DNA from: Hericium rajendrae
Lineage: Eukaryota; Basidiomycota; Agaricomycetes; Russulales; Hericiaceae
Assembly: GCA_033439255.1 (NCBI GenBank)
Contig: CM065881.1
Coordinates: 930,001 to 994,000 of the forward strand
DNA: 64,000 bases
Reading direction: 5' to 3'
The stretch's first letter is position 1. Each line of letters starts with the position of its first letter. Under the pieces are notes generated by a model that saw nothing but the letters and a program-made list of their open reading frames with translations, was not told the DNA's origin and did not search any database. Position numbers and translations under genes: made by a program. Of this stretch, positions 21,285 through 32,824 are shown piece after piece.

Positions 21285-24200
21285 TTAGTCATCGTCGTCG
21301 TCATCACTGTTGTCTTGGTGAATGAACCGGTCCGTGTCTTCCTCATCATTGAAGTAGACTCTGTCGAGTTCTCGAGATGCTGGGAGTCGGATAGAGTCGA
21401 GCCGGGAGACGACGTCTTCATGCTCTGCCAGAGGAGCACCCAAGTACTTTGCAGCCTCTCCTAGAGCAACACTCCATGAGGTGGAGAAGGATGAGATTAA
21501 CTGCCGGTAAAGGTGCGCATGCTCCAGGGCGTACGCGGTGAGGCCGTCTGCGAGCTGCAGATCTGACGATGACGCGTCATCCGCATGGCGGCACCACTGC
21601 TGCACCTCGAAGTGGAATGTTCCGATGACGAATGCGGTCTCCTGCCGAAGCCACCGTACTTCCTCACGCCAGCGAGCAGCTCGCGCACGAGCCTTAGCCC
21701 ATTCAACTCGAACAGCTGCAGACGAAGATGTTTTAGTAATGGTACATGGATCTTGTAGATGAGGAGGCCCTTACCTTCATGCAAGGTACGGTCTTCTCTT
21801 GCCTGGATACCAGCCCCGGTCCCCACCCCCGCCCCATACCATATCCAAGAAACCGTACGGCGTCCCTCACTCCCTTCCCCAGCCACCAATGCCTCAACAT
21901 CAATGTCGCCTTCCTCTTCCGCCTCTAGTTTCTTGAGAGTGGTATCGCTGAGGCCACGGACATCCTCCTCCTTTAGGGGCTGGAAGGTTCGAGCCCATTC
22001 TCCGTCCTCACCAGCAAGCGTCACATAGCAAGCCCGTGCATGGCGGTACCTTCCCACTGCGGCCCAAGCCTTCGCGATCACCGCATTCAGGGTAGTACGT
22101 GCTCGCGTATTCGGGCCTTGTCCAACCACATTACTCGTCTTATAGCGGTGCACATATGACGAAACCCGGAGATGATACCGTACTTTGTCCAAGGCCTCCG
22201 AAGCCTCTGCAAGCCAAAGCTTGGTCTCCGCGTCGATCATCTCTTGCGGATAATATGCCGTTCGGTGCGGGTCCATGACAGAGGAAGGTAAGGAAAGGGA
22301 GGTGAGTTCCGGGTGATCAGCATTTAGCTCAGTGCCGGGGGACAGTGTTGGGAACAGACGCTTCTCGTGGGAGGAAAAACGCTGAATCTTTTTGCTCAAT
22401 CTGGTGCGTCGTTCTTGAAGCGACACATTTTGGGACACCGTAGCCCCATCCTTGATTTTCGTGCAGTCCCTCACAAGAAGACGTCTTCACGTTGATGATT
22501 AGCCCCGCACTTCACCAGATACTGAAGTATCATAACTCACTGTGTCTCCTCAATATCCATAGCCAAGGCCACAAATTTGCCGAACCCCAACGACGTAGGA
22601 TTGACTGCGGAATCTCTCCCACCACCGCGTTGGCGGCCTATGTCGTCTTCTGCTGCTAGCTGTTGACGGATGGTCGCTATATCGAAACCTGGGAAAGAAG
22701 GTCAGTACCCTGCTATAGAGAAGACGAGGATGGCTCACTAGACTCTGGAAGCTTATACGGACACGGCTTCGAATGGTCCTCTTCCCAGGCCACTACCATC
22801 TGCTCCCACTTTGCGACTGCACCAGGTTTCTCCCGCTCCACAACACGGTTGAATTCTTGCAAAATGTTGCTGTGCCGGATAGCCTCCGATACAGCAGAGA
22901 CCATGCGTTTCAGCAATGAGCGGCCTAGCATAGATTTAGATCAGCATATGTCCAAACTGTACTGTAGTCTACTTACCTAGATTCATGGTCTTCCTCCAGT
23001 TTGCATGGCCACAATGATCGTTGAGGGTATCTTGGCGAGCACCAGGCCCCATCTCCTTCGTGCTGGCGGCAGCACCATTCAAGTGCGCCCAGTTTCTCTC
23101 CACGCCCTCTCCATCGGTCCTTCCTGCACCGACCATGAAGTTGAGAGAATACGGTGCTTGACATGCAGGGCCGTGGGCTGGGAGGTGAAATTTGGGCACA
23201 GCAAATTGGAGATCCGGAAGGCTGGTCGGACGTATTGCGTCGGGTAAGCCCCATAGACGATCAGCTAGCCCGGTGCACCACTGGCACACGATGTCATAAG
23301 ACGCGATACCGTTCTTGTTCCGGTGATGGGAGTGTGCACTGAAGAAGATGAAATCCATATTTGAATATCTACGCCAATATCAGAAACGCGGTCCAATATA
23401 AGCAAAGCATTCATGACACACCGTTCACCCTTTTGTAAGTCCCCGACCCCGTTCGGCAACCAGAACTCGTGTCGACATGTACATGCCCCTACACCCGTCG
23501 ACCTCATACCCTTCGAGCGTTTGGTATTGGCATTTGCGAGGGCGGCAAATCCAGTACAGGTACTTATCTACGGAATAGAGTTGAATACCATAATACCACT
23601 GGTAGCCAAAAGCACGTACATCATCCTGATTAGCAGCGTTGAGAATATATTTCTGGGAGATGTTCTGGTCGACGAAATACGCGGAGTTTCCAGTCAAGCT
23701 AACGTCGGTATGACGACTAGCTCGATAGCGGTTCTTCATACGGAAATTTGCATCTATCAAGAACACCTGTTGGTACATGAATCTACAAATACTCTGTTAA
23801 CCTGAGGAAGCTATACTGACAAGGCTGACATACCGATCCTCCTCCGGAACACCCACTAACGTCTCCGGCATATTGACCGACGGTCTTGGACATACTGGAC
23901 ATCGAACCGCAGCTTCGCCTGGCTTGGTGTCGACAATCTTGCCAGGCTCGTGGCCACGCCCAGCGCGCTTCATTCCCTTGATGTAACGCCATTCACGAAC
24001 CATATTCATGAAGGCAGCAAGTCGATCCTGCACGTAAATGAGTTATGATCACAAAAACCGATGCACGTAGGCACTCACTGGAGGGGGTTTCAGGCCCGTA
24101 TTGTCCGTTTGGAGGGCAATCGCATTGTAAAAGTCCGTCGCGTTCATTTTGCCTTCTAATGTCATCATATGGAACTGGCGCAGAACGGAGAATGTTGCTG

Positions 24201-25100
24201 CAGATGATGGCTCCTTTGGCGTAGCAGGCCACCAAGCAGCTCGCATAAGCTGCACTCGTCGTGGGATAGGATTCGCCAGCTGACAGCCGCAGAAGTTAAT
24301 TGAGATGTGGTGGATGCCGTTTCCATGGACGATGACGAAGTCGCTCGGTCCCGGCTCTGGAAAGTGACACGGCACGCCCGGAAGGTGACCGAGTTGGACA
24401 ACGAGACCGACAGCTTTCAGTGTGGTTCGTTCGAAAAAGGTGCCGTTCCATTTCTAGATACTTGTCAATGCCAGATCTTCAGATAGATGAAAGTACATAC
24501 CTCGATAACATGTAATGGCGTACGTCGATGCCGACGAGCCATACACTTCTTGCATACAAGGTCAAAGGTAATGCACTCCCTACAACGGAAGGATCCCTCT
24601 TCCAGACGGCAATCTGGACACATCGTTTGGGATAGAAACATCCCCCGCCCTTCCAATCGAATTGATTCGTGGAGATACTCGTCGCAGTACGCCCTCCACG
24701 TGTCGATTGGATAGTCCTGGTAGAAAGTGAGTAATATTCGAATCTTAGACAAAAATAAAAGCCCACTCACCGAGTTGGACTTACTCGCAGTCAAGCCCGG
24801 TTCTGCGGCAGAACGGTCCTCATTCAAGCCCTCAATCCGGTCCACACCGTCGAGCTCGCCGGTGCCCAGATCCTCTTCGACACCCTGTCCTCCACTGCTA
24901 GATGCCTGTGTGTCCTCAATAGGAATGGGTGTTTGTCGGGTGACGAGGCGACGACTGTCGGAAGATGCGGAGAGTTGGGTAACAGGCGCGGCATTAGGAA
25001 TATGGTAAGGAATAGAGGTGGAAGAGTCCGTGGTCGGCTTGAAACGAGTGCGTTTGAATTGGTGTTGGGCAAGCGGGGCGTTGAAGCGTCGTGTATTCAT
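21285..25100 (-). CDS. KDZ-family transposase (Kyakuja-Dileera-Zisupton) with CxC2 cysteine cluster
   Basis: A multi-exon gene starting at the ATG ending at 25100 (MNTRRFNAPLAQHQF). After a low-complexity lead comes the CxC2 region: WRAYCDEYLHESIRLEGRG, MCPDCRLEEGSFRCREC, DLVCKKCMARRHRRTPLHVI. Then follow the segments WNGTFFERTTLKAVGLVVQL, NPIPRRVQLMRAAWWPATP, FSVLRQFHMMTLEGKMNATD, MYQQVFLIDANFRMKNRYR, ASYDIVCQWCTGLADRLWGL, VPKFHLPAHGPACQAPYSLN, GEGVERNWAHLNGAAASTKE and, near the end, KIQRFSSHEKRLFPTLSPG and DADTKLWLAEASEAL-like text, closing with an acidic tail of Asp residues. The order (YD-x-x-CQW, KFHLPAH, GEGVER-W) is that of fungal KDZ transposases, which cut and paste DNA transposons. 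About ten short introns are seen and the frame runs on through them, so the gene looks largely intact. It lies 274 bp downstream of a TET/JBP-type gene on the same strand. Confidence 0.88.
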
Positions 25101-25374
25101 GGCTAGAGCAGGTGCATAGGACAGACGAAAGCATGTCACACCTAGCCAGCGCTTGCTCTTGTTGATCGGTAACGTGATCGCGCTGTTAAGCGCTTGCTCT
25201 TGTTGATCGGTAACGTGACCGTGTTGTTATTATGCAAAAGGGATTAGCGTAAGTTACTACCAGGGTATACGAGACTCGTACTGTATATTACTTAGGGAAG
25301 AGCCACGGTTCGTTATCCGCATATAATTCGTCAATCTTTGAGAACAGCCCCAAACCCTCGTACCATCTGGTAAA
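25101..25374. promoter_or_regulatory. spacer between TET/JBP and KDZ genes with 41-bp tandem repeat
   Basis: The 274-bp spacer holds the promoter of the transposase. At 25148-25229 two copies of a 41-bp unit (AGCGCTTGCTCTTGTTGATC and following bases) stand head to tail just upstream of the transposase ATG, with only a few differences. A repeated unit so close to the start could bind a regulator or the transposase itself; that is inference. Confidence 0.55.
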
Positions 25375-26783
25375 TCAGCCGGAGTCCACCTTTAAAGCGA
25401 GGGCCGGATCTCTCATCCGCATGTCCTCCTCGCTTTGAAAGCCGTACAATTTCCAACGCAGCAGGCCACCAGCACAGAATTGAGTGAAAGAGTGTCTAAC
25501 CTCTCCATCGGAAATCGGGGTATTCCCATGGCTGATGACAGCAGACGGGATAAACACTGTGCTTCCGGGCGGAAATTCAATGACTAGTTTTAGCTCCCAC
25601 AGGTACAAGTGGCCGCCTTTAGTGTGGTCATAATCACCGAGCGCGGTGATCGCACACCACCCATAAGGGACGTTAAACGAGTCCCGGTGTTTCTTCGTGA
25701 CAGTCCGGCTTCCAACGTTGAAGGTGGCGGCAGGAAATACGCTGTTGCTGAACGGTTTCTCCAGGCTCGGGTCGGATGCCTGTATTGCGTCAACAATTTC
25801 ATTATAATGCCGAAAAAGTTTTGGCGCATAGATAGAGAAGGCACCTGTGGCCGGACTTGTCATTAGATCGTAGATTGTGAGCGACGTATATGCACGATTG
25901 TTGTGACCTGCTAGGCGGACAAAACACGGGTGTGTGCGCAAACACTGGATCGCGCTGATGTGCTGCTTCGAAGTATGAGAAAAATTCATTGGCTGCTGCA
26001 AAATCTGTTCAAAATTGGTCCCAAGGGCATGAAATACACATACCTGTTGGCCGCCGCCATACGAAAATCCAGTCGTCAATGAAGGAAATCGGCCGTGCCC
26101 GTGATCATGCTGCGCCTTCGAGAAACTGCAGTGTTCTGTTTCGCACATCGCCTTGCAACCATCCTGCATGAGGAATGACCACGTTGGGTCGGACGGCTGC
26201 GCAGGCATGCCGACAATAAGACGCCCCATCCTATCAACAACGGCCCCATTTCCTCTGCAGGAGAATTAGTGCTACAAAGCGCGGCCTACAGGGACTAGTC
26301 ACATACCATCCATCCCACTGTTTATATTGGAAGTTTAACCCACCCAATAATTCGTTCAGCGGGTATATTTGCTTCGAGGGGTGCAACCAAAGACCTAGTG
26401 ACACAGCCGAGGGGACCATATCGCTCCTTGGTCTCCTGACGACGGCGGATGCGACGCTGTCTCTGATATTCTCTTTGTGCGAAGAAGGGAGCAGCTGCGC
26501 CTTCGCCTTGAGGGCATGGCACGTCACCGTTGGAGATGTTGGCGGATGATGAGTGGTGCTGAGACAGCGGAACGGGAGACGGAGGTGGTGGAGGAACTTC
26601 CGGATGGGATGCTCTAGGTGGGTCAAGGTCCAACGGCTGCGGGTGCGAGTCGTCGGCTGCGGGCACGAAACTGTCCTGGATTCCAACCCCGGCTTGAACA
26701 AATGTGGCTAAGTCGAAGTCGGGAACAGGGATCGTGGTGGTTATGTATGCGGAGAATTCACGCCCTGAGCGCGTCTGAAGCAT
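25375..26783 (-). CDS. TET/JBP-type 2OG-Fe(II) DNA dioxygenase
   Basis: The catalytic part is open from MGRLIVGMPAQPSDP at 26229 to the stop at 25375. Counting from that Met, the iron-binding motif HRD is at 181-183 (TKKHRDSFNVPYGWCAITAL), the distal His at 234 (FIPSAVISHGN) and the 2-oxoglutarate-binding Arg at 245 (VRHSFTQFCAGGLLRW). GFSYGGGQQ near residue 54 and PGSTVFIPSA are typical of basidiomycete TET/JBP proteins. These enzymes oxidise 5-methylcytosine in DNA (TET) or thymine methyl groups (JBP) in the nucleus. The stretch at 61-75 could be a 45-bp in-frame intron. The N-terminal exon starts at 26783 (MLQTRSGREFSAYITTTIPV) and is Pro/Ser rich. Its join to the catalytic exon across 26230-26330 (YKQWDG) could not be resolved: no GT-AG join seen by eye keeps the frame, so a small defect or an unusual splice is possible. 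Confidence 0.88.
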
Positions 26784-28088
26784 ACGCGTATACAGTAAAA
26801 GAAATCAGTTGTAATCTATAGGTGGACGGCAGAAACGCACCTTCCCTGCCATGAACCTTTGCGCCTCGTCGTTGAGGCTAAGCTGGGTAGGTAATAGAAC
26901 ATGTAAGCTTATGGTCAGAAAGAGTGAAGCCCCGTTCGTGCGGAGGGCCTGGAGAGGCACGCTACACAACACAAACTGAAGCGGGCAGAAAGAAAGGACG
27001 TACCGAGTGGACACCGAACGGGTGACTGACCCTGCGATCGAGACCAAGACTGAGGTGGAAATAGACACGATAAAAAGAACGGAAGTAGAAAAGAATGACG
27101 ACGATGAAACGTGGTAGAGGTGGTGGTCGAACTTGAAGCGCGGTCGAGGTGGCGGTTGCAGAAGGCCGGTGTTTGTGGCACGCGCGTGCAGCCACTTGTG
27201 TTGGGTTGGGTTACTCGAGCTGCAAGTGCACGCATGAAGCACATGTATACACACCAGTAGCCGTACAGCTCTCAATTCGTACCCCCGCTAGTATATTAGT
27301 GTAAATTTCATAGTGCGTAACACGAGTTACTCATCTAACCTTATAATACAAAAAGTGACAATCATCTTGGGAGTCTGTATGTTATAAACTGTAAGTTAGG
27401 CTTCGTTATCACACTTTACTCGTTCACCCGTTATTCAAGTACTTCTCGATCGTTGTATCTACCAAACTCCGGCACATGAATCTAGCTCCGAAAACATTGA
27501 TTATTGAATGTAGTTCAGCATACAGATATGTGGTAGATAGTGGTAAATGAGAAGTGGAGACAGGGACATAGTACGGTTGCAAAGCCGAAAACCACCGCGA
27601 AAACACGACGAGGACTGCCTTCCGATATGCTATACAGCGACGAAAAGCGATTCAGTTGACGAATGTCATATCCAGTGACTGTTACGACGTACTTTATGTA
27701 TCATTCGTCCTACAATGCAGCTCCGGATCATCGTCAAAATGTCGATCTTGACGATATGGGTTGAATTTCCGGCTAAATGTCGGAAGAGACACTCATGAAC
27801 GTTACGGATTCTATCAGAAATATTGGAGTACTTACTTCTGAATGCTAATGACAGGTAAGTACCGGAAAAAAAGCATCTAGTAAGAGGGAATCTCGGACAA
27901 CGGGATGGGCTTGTGTCGTCATAGTCATGAGTCCTTATCGTCTTATCATTCGCGTACTCCTTATCGCATTGTTTCGGATAGATCCGAAGAAGCACCTTCG
28001 CTCGGACCCGGTTGTGGCGTGTCGTCGTGAGACCCCAGTAGAGGCACGTTTCTGTCTCGCTCCTTTCCCCCGTTGTCGCAAAGGGCAC
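26784..28088. other. intergenic between TET/JBP and the RNase H1-N gene
   Basis: The two genes diverge from this stretch, so both promoters should lie here. Open frames at 26805-27275 and 27666-28256 on the minus strand have no recognisable motif and the second overlaps the plus-strand gene. 27290-27430 is AT-rich. No terminal inverted repeat of the KDZ element was recognised here. Confidence 0.4.
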
Positions 28089-29823
28089 ATGGTTGCAGCT
28101 GAGGACGACGACATGTGGGACATGGTCGGCGTCCCGGGCAGTCCGACCTCTGACTTGGGTGAGCACTTTATTTTTGCTAGCACCTTCCATCTCCGACGAT
28201 AGCTTCCATGTCACAGCATCCAACATGGCACGAGCGAGCTTAGATTCCGACTTCAAACGGTCTCAAAATGGAGTGCTTCCACAAGCAGTTGGACAGAAGT
28301 GGTTTGCGGTCTTTGTGGGCCGGAAGGTAGGCGTTTTTGCGCATCGGTGAGTGCTTTATCCCTCTTTCGGAGTTCCCAATTTGACAAAGGTCTCCATAGT
28401 TGGGAGGCGGAGGGCATGACACGTGGCATCCCGCAGGCCTTCTACGATACCTACGACACACAGGCGGCTGCCTACGACAATCTTCTTGCTGCCCGCCATC
28501 GAGGCCTCGTGCAAGAGCTTCACGATGATGACTGGAGCGACGTCGTCACCGAATCCGACGTTACTCCTTCCAAAGAGGCCAGTTCTAACTCTCTCCGGGG
28601 CTATTACCCCTCCGATGCCACCGATACAGCCACTGAATCGGAATACGCGACCGCTCCCAGCCGCTCGTCTGCCTCGTCTCACAGCATGAAGCCTGCGCCG
28701 TCCCTGAATGTCTCCGCGACGGCCTCTCCTTCGGTCGCGCCAATTCAGAAAGGGCCTTGCCCTGCATCTTCAGTGCCGCCTCATGTCCAGGCATCTGCAG
28801 CTCATGGCAAGTCTACCATCCCTCCTCTATCAGTTGCAGCGTCGCCCTCCATTCCTCGCACTGCTGTTTCATCGGCATCTGTATCTCGGTCACCCGCTCG
28901 TCACCCGACACCATCTTTGTATTCCCTTCCTGCTCAGTTGTCCGGTCTCGGTCTCGAGTCCACGTCTGCCTCAGAAACAGATACCCCGCATGTCCCAGGT
29001 TCATTTCCACTAAACCGCACGTCTCATTCCCTTCCTGTTCCGCCCTCCCGTGGCCGCGTCAGATCCTCACCCCGCCCCGATATCGGTGTACCGCCTGCGC
29101 CAGAGACTCGCTCCGCGCCCGCCCAGGAGACTCGCTCCGCGCCCGCCCAGGAGACTCGTTCCGCGCCCGCCCAGGAGACTCGTTCCACGCCCGCCCAGGA
29201 GACTCGTTATGCGCCTGCCCGAGAGACTCGTTCCGCAACCACTCCATACACCAGTGGAGTGCTCCGAGGAGATACAGGTGCAGTGCCTGCTGCAGACCTG
29301 CACGAGTCGCCAGCTGCACGCACTGGTGCAACGTCTGCCCCAGACCCCAATGCTGGACCTGCACCCGACTCCCAGCACACGCGTTCACCGTCTCCTCCTC
29401 GCCTGGGCTCAGCTTTCGGTCAGGATCCAGGTGCTGCATCGTCGTCGCCTCCCCCAACTTACCAGTCGAACTCTCCACACTTCACGTACTACCCGACTCC
29501 CAATGCGGCCTACCGCCAAAGCACCTGGACCTATGACACGTTTCAGAGCTTGTCTGGCTGCTCCGGGATGGAACCGTTTGAGTCCAAAAAATTCTATGCT
29601 GTTGCCTGCGGTCTAAATCCAGGTATATACCCAACCTGGTGAGATATTCACTTTCTATCCGTGTTATGGCACTGTACTGACATAAACAAGGGAAGAATGT
29701 TCGAGTCAGATACATGGAGTATCTGGCCACAAGCACATCAGTTTCCCGACTCATCGACAAGCTGTGCAGTGGATGGCTTTGCGTCTCCAGGAAGGTTTGG
29801 TGAGAAGGGCGAGGCAAATTTAG
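28089..29823 (+). CDS. protein with two RNase H1 hybrid-binding (viroplasmin-like) domains
   Basis: Four exons (28089-28158, 28217-28346, 28400-29638, 29691-29823) join in frame to 523 residues. The first domain spans about residues 37-90: QKWFAVFVGRKVGVFAHRW, EGMTRGIPQAFYDTYDTQAA, AYDNLL. The second is at the C-terminus, about 470-523: KKFYAVACGLNPGIYPTW, EECSSQIHGVSGHKHISFPT, HRQAVQWMALRL. Both follow the pattern of the small N-terminal domain of eukaryotic RNase H1 and caulimovirus P6 (YAVxxGxxxGIYxxWxEC, then F-x-T-xxxA), which grips RNA-DNA hybrids or double-stranded RNA. No RNase H catalytic domain is present. The 370 residues between are Ser/Pro/Ala rich and include a 24-bp minisatellite. 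The ATG at 28089 gives MVAAEDDDMWDMVGVPG; the Met at 28226 is an alternative start. Hybrid binding is inferred from the family. Confidence 0.8.
29101..29234 (+). repeat. 24-bp coding minisatellite
   Basis: Five to six units of GAGACTCGCTCCGCGCCCGC plus CCAG encode ETRSAPAQ-type octapeptides in the linker of the hybrid-binding protein. The unit length keeps the reading frame. Confidence 0.9.
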
Positions 29824-30069
29824 AATATTTCTTGATTTCCGTAGTCGCTATGTCTGTTATCGTTGCTTTACTTGTTGCTTTGCGTTCTGTGTTACTTTCT
29901 TGTTGACAATGCATTGATCTGCAGTGGATGCAATCTAATCTAAGATCTTGACAATGACCGGGAAGTGCCGAATTGTCGAACAATTGCCGAAGACAGAGCT
30001 GATGGATTCGCGTACTCGTGCCAGCTCATCTGACCAGATCACCCACTTCCTCTGCCTCACCGTCAACTC

Positions 30070-32694
30070 ATGGCCAGAAAGTCTAAGAAGGCGTCCAATA
30101 ACACAATCACCAGGCGCGGACTGGGACGAAACTCCTGGGCAAAAGGGACTAAATATGTATTCCTCGACTCTCGCCTTATGAAGTGGCACCAAGCCCGCGA
30201 TCGAGGCGATTTCTATACCCGCACCACCAAGCTCTGGTTTCTCAAGTACGGCTGGGTGCTCCCTTTGGAGGAAGACGCGGCTGTTGAGCTCGATGACCCG
30301 CCGGAGACAAATCTCGACACCATGGCCTTTATTGGCAACACGGACGAGTTGGACGAGGACACGATCAAGGCACGTCAGGCAACGTATACTGAGGTCCGCG
30401 AGGTGGGTTCCATTTTTCCTGTCTGAATGAAAAGTTTATTCCTGATATGTGGGACTTCTAGAAAATCGGCAATTGGTTCCGCCATCATGGCAAAAAGCTG
30501 GTAAAGGCACCGGAAAACAGCGTGGAGGAGTCGTTCATTGTTGACGCCCCCCTGGCACCGCCGAGGAGAGAGGCGGCATGGCAAGTTTATTCGACGAAAT
30601 ACTATGACTCCCGCGTTAAAGCCTCCGTCGACGAGCAATATGCGGCAATCGTCAATGAGGCCAGGTCGGCCGGCACGATCCCTGTGGACAAGTTCAAGTT
30701 TCAAACTGAATTAACACGGCAGAAGTACGGGCTCGAAAGCGAGGAAATCAAGGAAGAGATCCGCGCGATAGTCGAGGCGAACTACAAGGCTGCGATGGCG
30801 GATTACAAACAGCTGTTGCAACATCCGAAGACGGCCGAGGAGTATCACAAGTACGTTTTTTTTTGGTTGATCTCGCCTTCCGCGTCACCTCACTAATGAC
30901 TTTTGCATCAGGGCCCATAGTATGGTGCTCCAGCATCTGCAACCGGTCGTGGACAACGTCTCGAGACAATATGGGATGGTAGCCTGTCTCCTTCTGTCTG
31001 GTCCGATTCCGCAAGACCGCGGAGCGATTGGATCACTTGTGATTCATTCCGGTTTAACGGGGGGCATTGTGCGGCAGACGTGGGCTGAGTACGATAAGCC
31101 TGGTTTCGACGCAGCAGCAGCTGCGCATGTCCGATTTGCGACCAAAGTATTTCGTGAGTTTTCTTTTGTTTCGGGCGCTTTTTCACTTCCTAATTAACGA
31201 TATTTCCATATATAGCACCTGAGGTTTGCGCACAACGGGCTTTGCCGGAAGTCTCATCTAATCCGCAACCATCATCATCCACTGTCCCTACCAGCACGAT
31301 GCCCTCTTCTCCGTCCCCCGATATCGCGACATTGACTGCAAATGCTTCTGCGAATGCTACTTCTTCATCGTCGACGGCCGAAGCACGAGCCACCTCCCCT
31401 TTGAAGCCAACTTCTAGCGAGACGCGGGCCAACGCGTCCACGTCGTCGCCTTCATCCGCAGCGGCGGCAGCTGCCACTACCACCCTCTCCAGTCATTATT
31501 CTTTTACAACATCCGCAGAAGTGACCCACTCGTCTACTTTGGCAGCCACGTCTGTTTCCAAAGCCTCTGCATCCGCCTCCATGGTCCACTCCCCGCCGAA
31601 CTTGCCGGACCGTGAACTGACGCCGGAGCCGATCTACGACACCCCTTCCAGTGCGCATGTGAACGCGTCAGTGGAGGAACACGGGAATGGCTCGGAGGTC
31701 GGCAGACATGGGGCCTCGACGGCGTCTGCGAACATGCAGATCGCGAAGGTGCACCCCTCCTCCAATCGTCCATCACAATCCGATGCCGATAGTCTGAGAA
31801 ACCCACCCGTCCCACATCCTGCACGTCCTCCCCATGTCGCTTCGACCAGCAAGAGCTCTGCGGGTGTTCCTCGTACCATACTGTCATCCGCTTTGGCTTC
31901 AATCCGCGTCGACGACGACGAGTGGCCGAAATGGCTACAGGAAGCCATGTTCTTCTTCAGTCAGGTGGGCGGTGAGGAGGCTTGGGTGGACTGTGTCACG
32001 GCGTACGTTGATTTGCTGCGTTCGAAGGGGTTCCCGGTGAGTTCTCTTCGTGCCTCGCTCACCGTCAGCTATTGATATGTTGTGCAGACTTCAGATGGTG
32101 TACTCCCTACCAACGGTCGCCCAGAGCTCATACGTCTTTGGGTACAATGGGACCGCGTCTATCATAAGTTCTACAGCAAGTTTGTCAACGGCAAGTCCTT
32201 CCAGCTGGATCTACTGCCAACCGGCTTTTGGCAGTGGTGGGACAATCTCCAACCGAGCGACCGCCTTGCTGACCGTACTGGGGCTGGGACATCAATCACC
32301 GCAGCCCACGACTGGACTAAGCTCTCCAAGTTCGGCAAGAATGGGATCCTCAGTGTCATGGCTTACCTCGCGTTGTGGAGGAAGCGGATCCAGGACTTGC
32401 CGGACAACGTACAATGCGACTGGCTAAATGCGGTCTCCGACACGAAGGCGGTGTTTGTGGCAATGGGGGTCGAGCACAATGTGGTGGTTGGTGGTGGAGA
32501 TAAAGGGAAGAAAAGGGCGGCACCTAGGTATGTGATCGCCTTGTATGTTGTAGCTTACTTGCTCATTTTGTAAGTAGCGATTCCATTGACACAGGTGCTG
32601 TCAAGCGTTCGCGAAGGGGCTGATGTTGTGCCAGAATCTTGCTTTCTTGATTCTGTCCAGGTCCTTACCACTTCCCCCATCTCTATGACTTCAT
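30070..32694 (+). CDS. large multi-exon protein of unrecognised function
   Basis: Five or six exons join in frame: 30070-30402, 30462-30850, 30912-31153, 31216-32036, 32088 to about 32526, and perhaps a last one to 32694. The N-terminus (WAKGTKYVFLDSRLMKWHQA, GDFYTRTTKLWFLKYGW) and KIGNWFRHHGKKL are Trp- and Lys-rich. They are followed by AAWQVYSTKYYDSRVKASVD and a helical Lys/Glu stretch. A globular block has GMVACLLLSGPIPQDRGAI and WAEYDKPGFDAAAAAHVRF. A long Ser/Thr/Ala/Pro-rich linker follows. The C-terminal block reads WPKWLQEAMFFFSQVGGEEA and GRPELIRLWVQWDRVYHKF with GFWQWWDNLQPSDR. I do not recognise a named family; the two conserved-looking blocks resemble uncharacterised proteins that recur in Agaricomycete genomes. 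It lies downstream of the hybrid-binding gene on the same strand, 247 bp away. No frame break was seen. Confidence 0.65.
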
Positions 32695-32824
32695 ACACGG
32701 TATCTCGGTGCATCAATCTTATCTATCGTTCTTGGATCAATGCAATTTGCTGGAGTCGTCAAAGACTCCAGCTGTTATGTAATGAATGTGGCATCACCCA
32801 CCTTAGGAGGATTGTTGACAGGTA

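Noticed and set aside
20613-21464. Long frames on both strands in the GC-rich repeat copy A
   Set aside because: Triplet-like GCTGCC repeats keep several frames open; no real protein features.
20500-27600. Terminal inverted repeats of the KDZ element
   Set aside because: No matching inverted ends were recognised by eye around the transposase or the dioxygenase.
27666-28256. 196-codon minus-strand frame
   Set aside because: Overlaps exons of the plus-strand hybrid-binding gene and lacks any motif.
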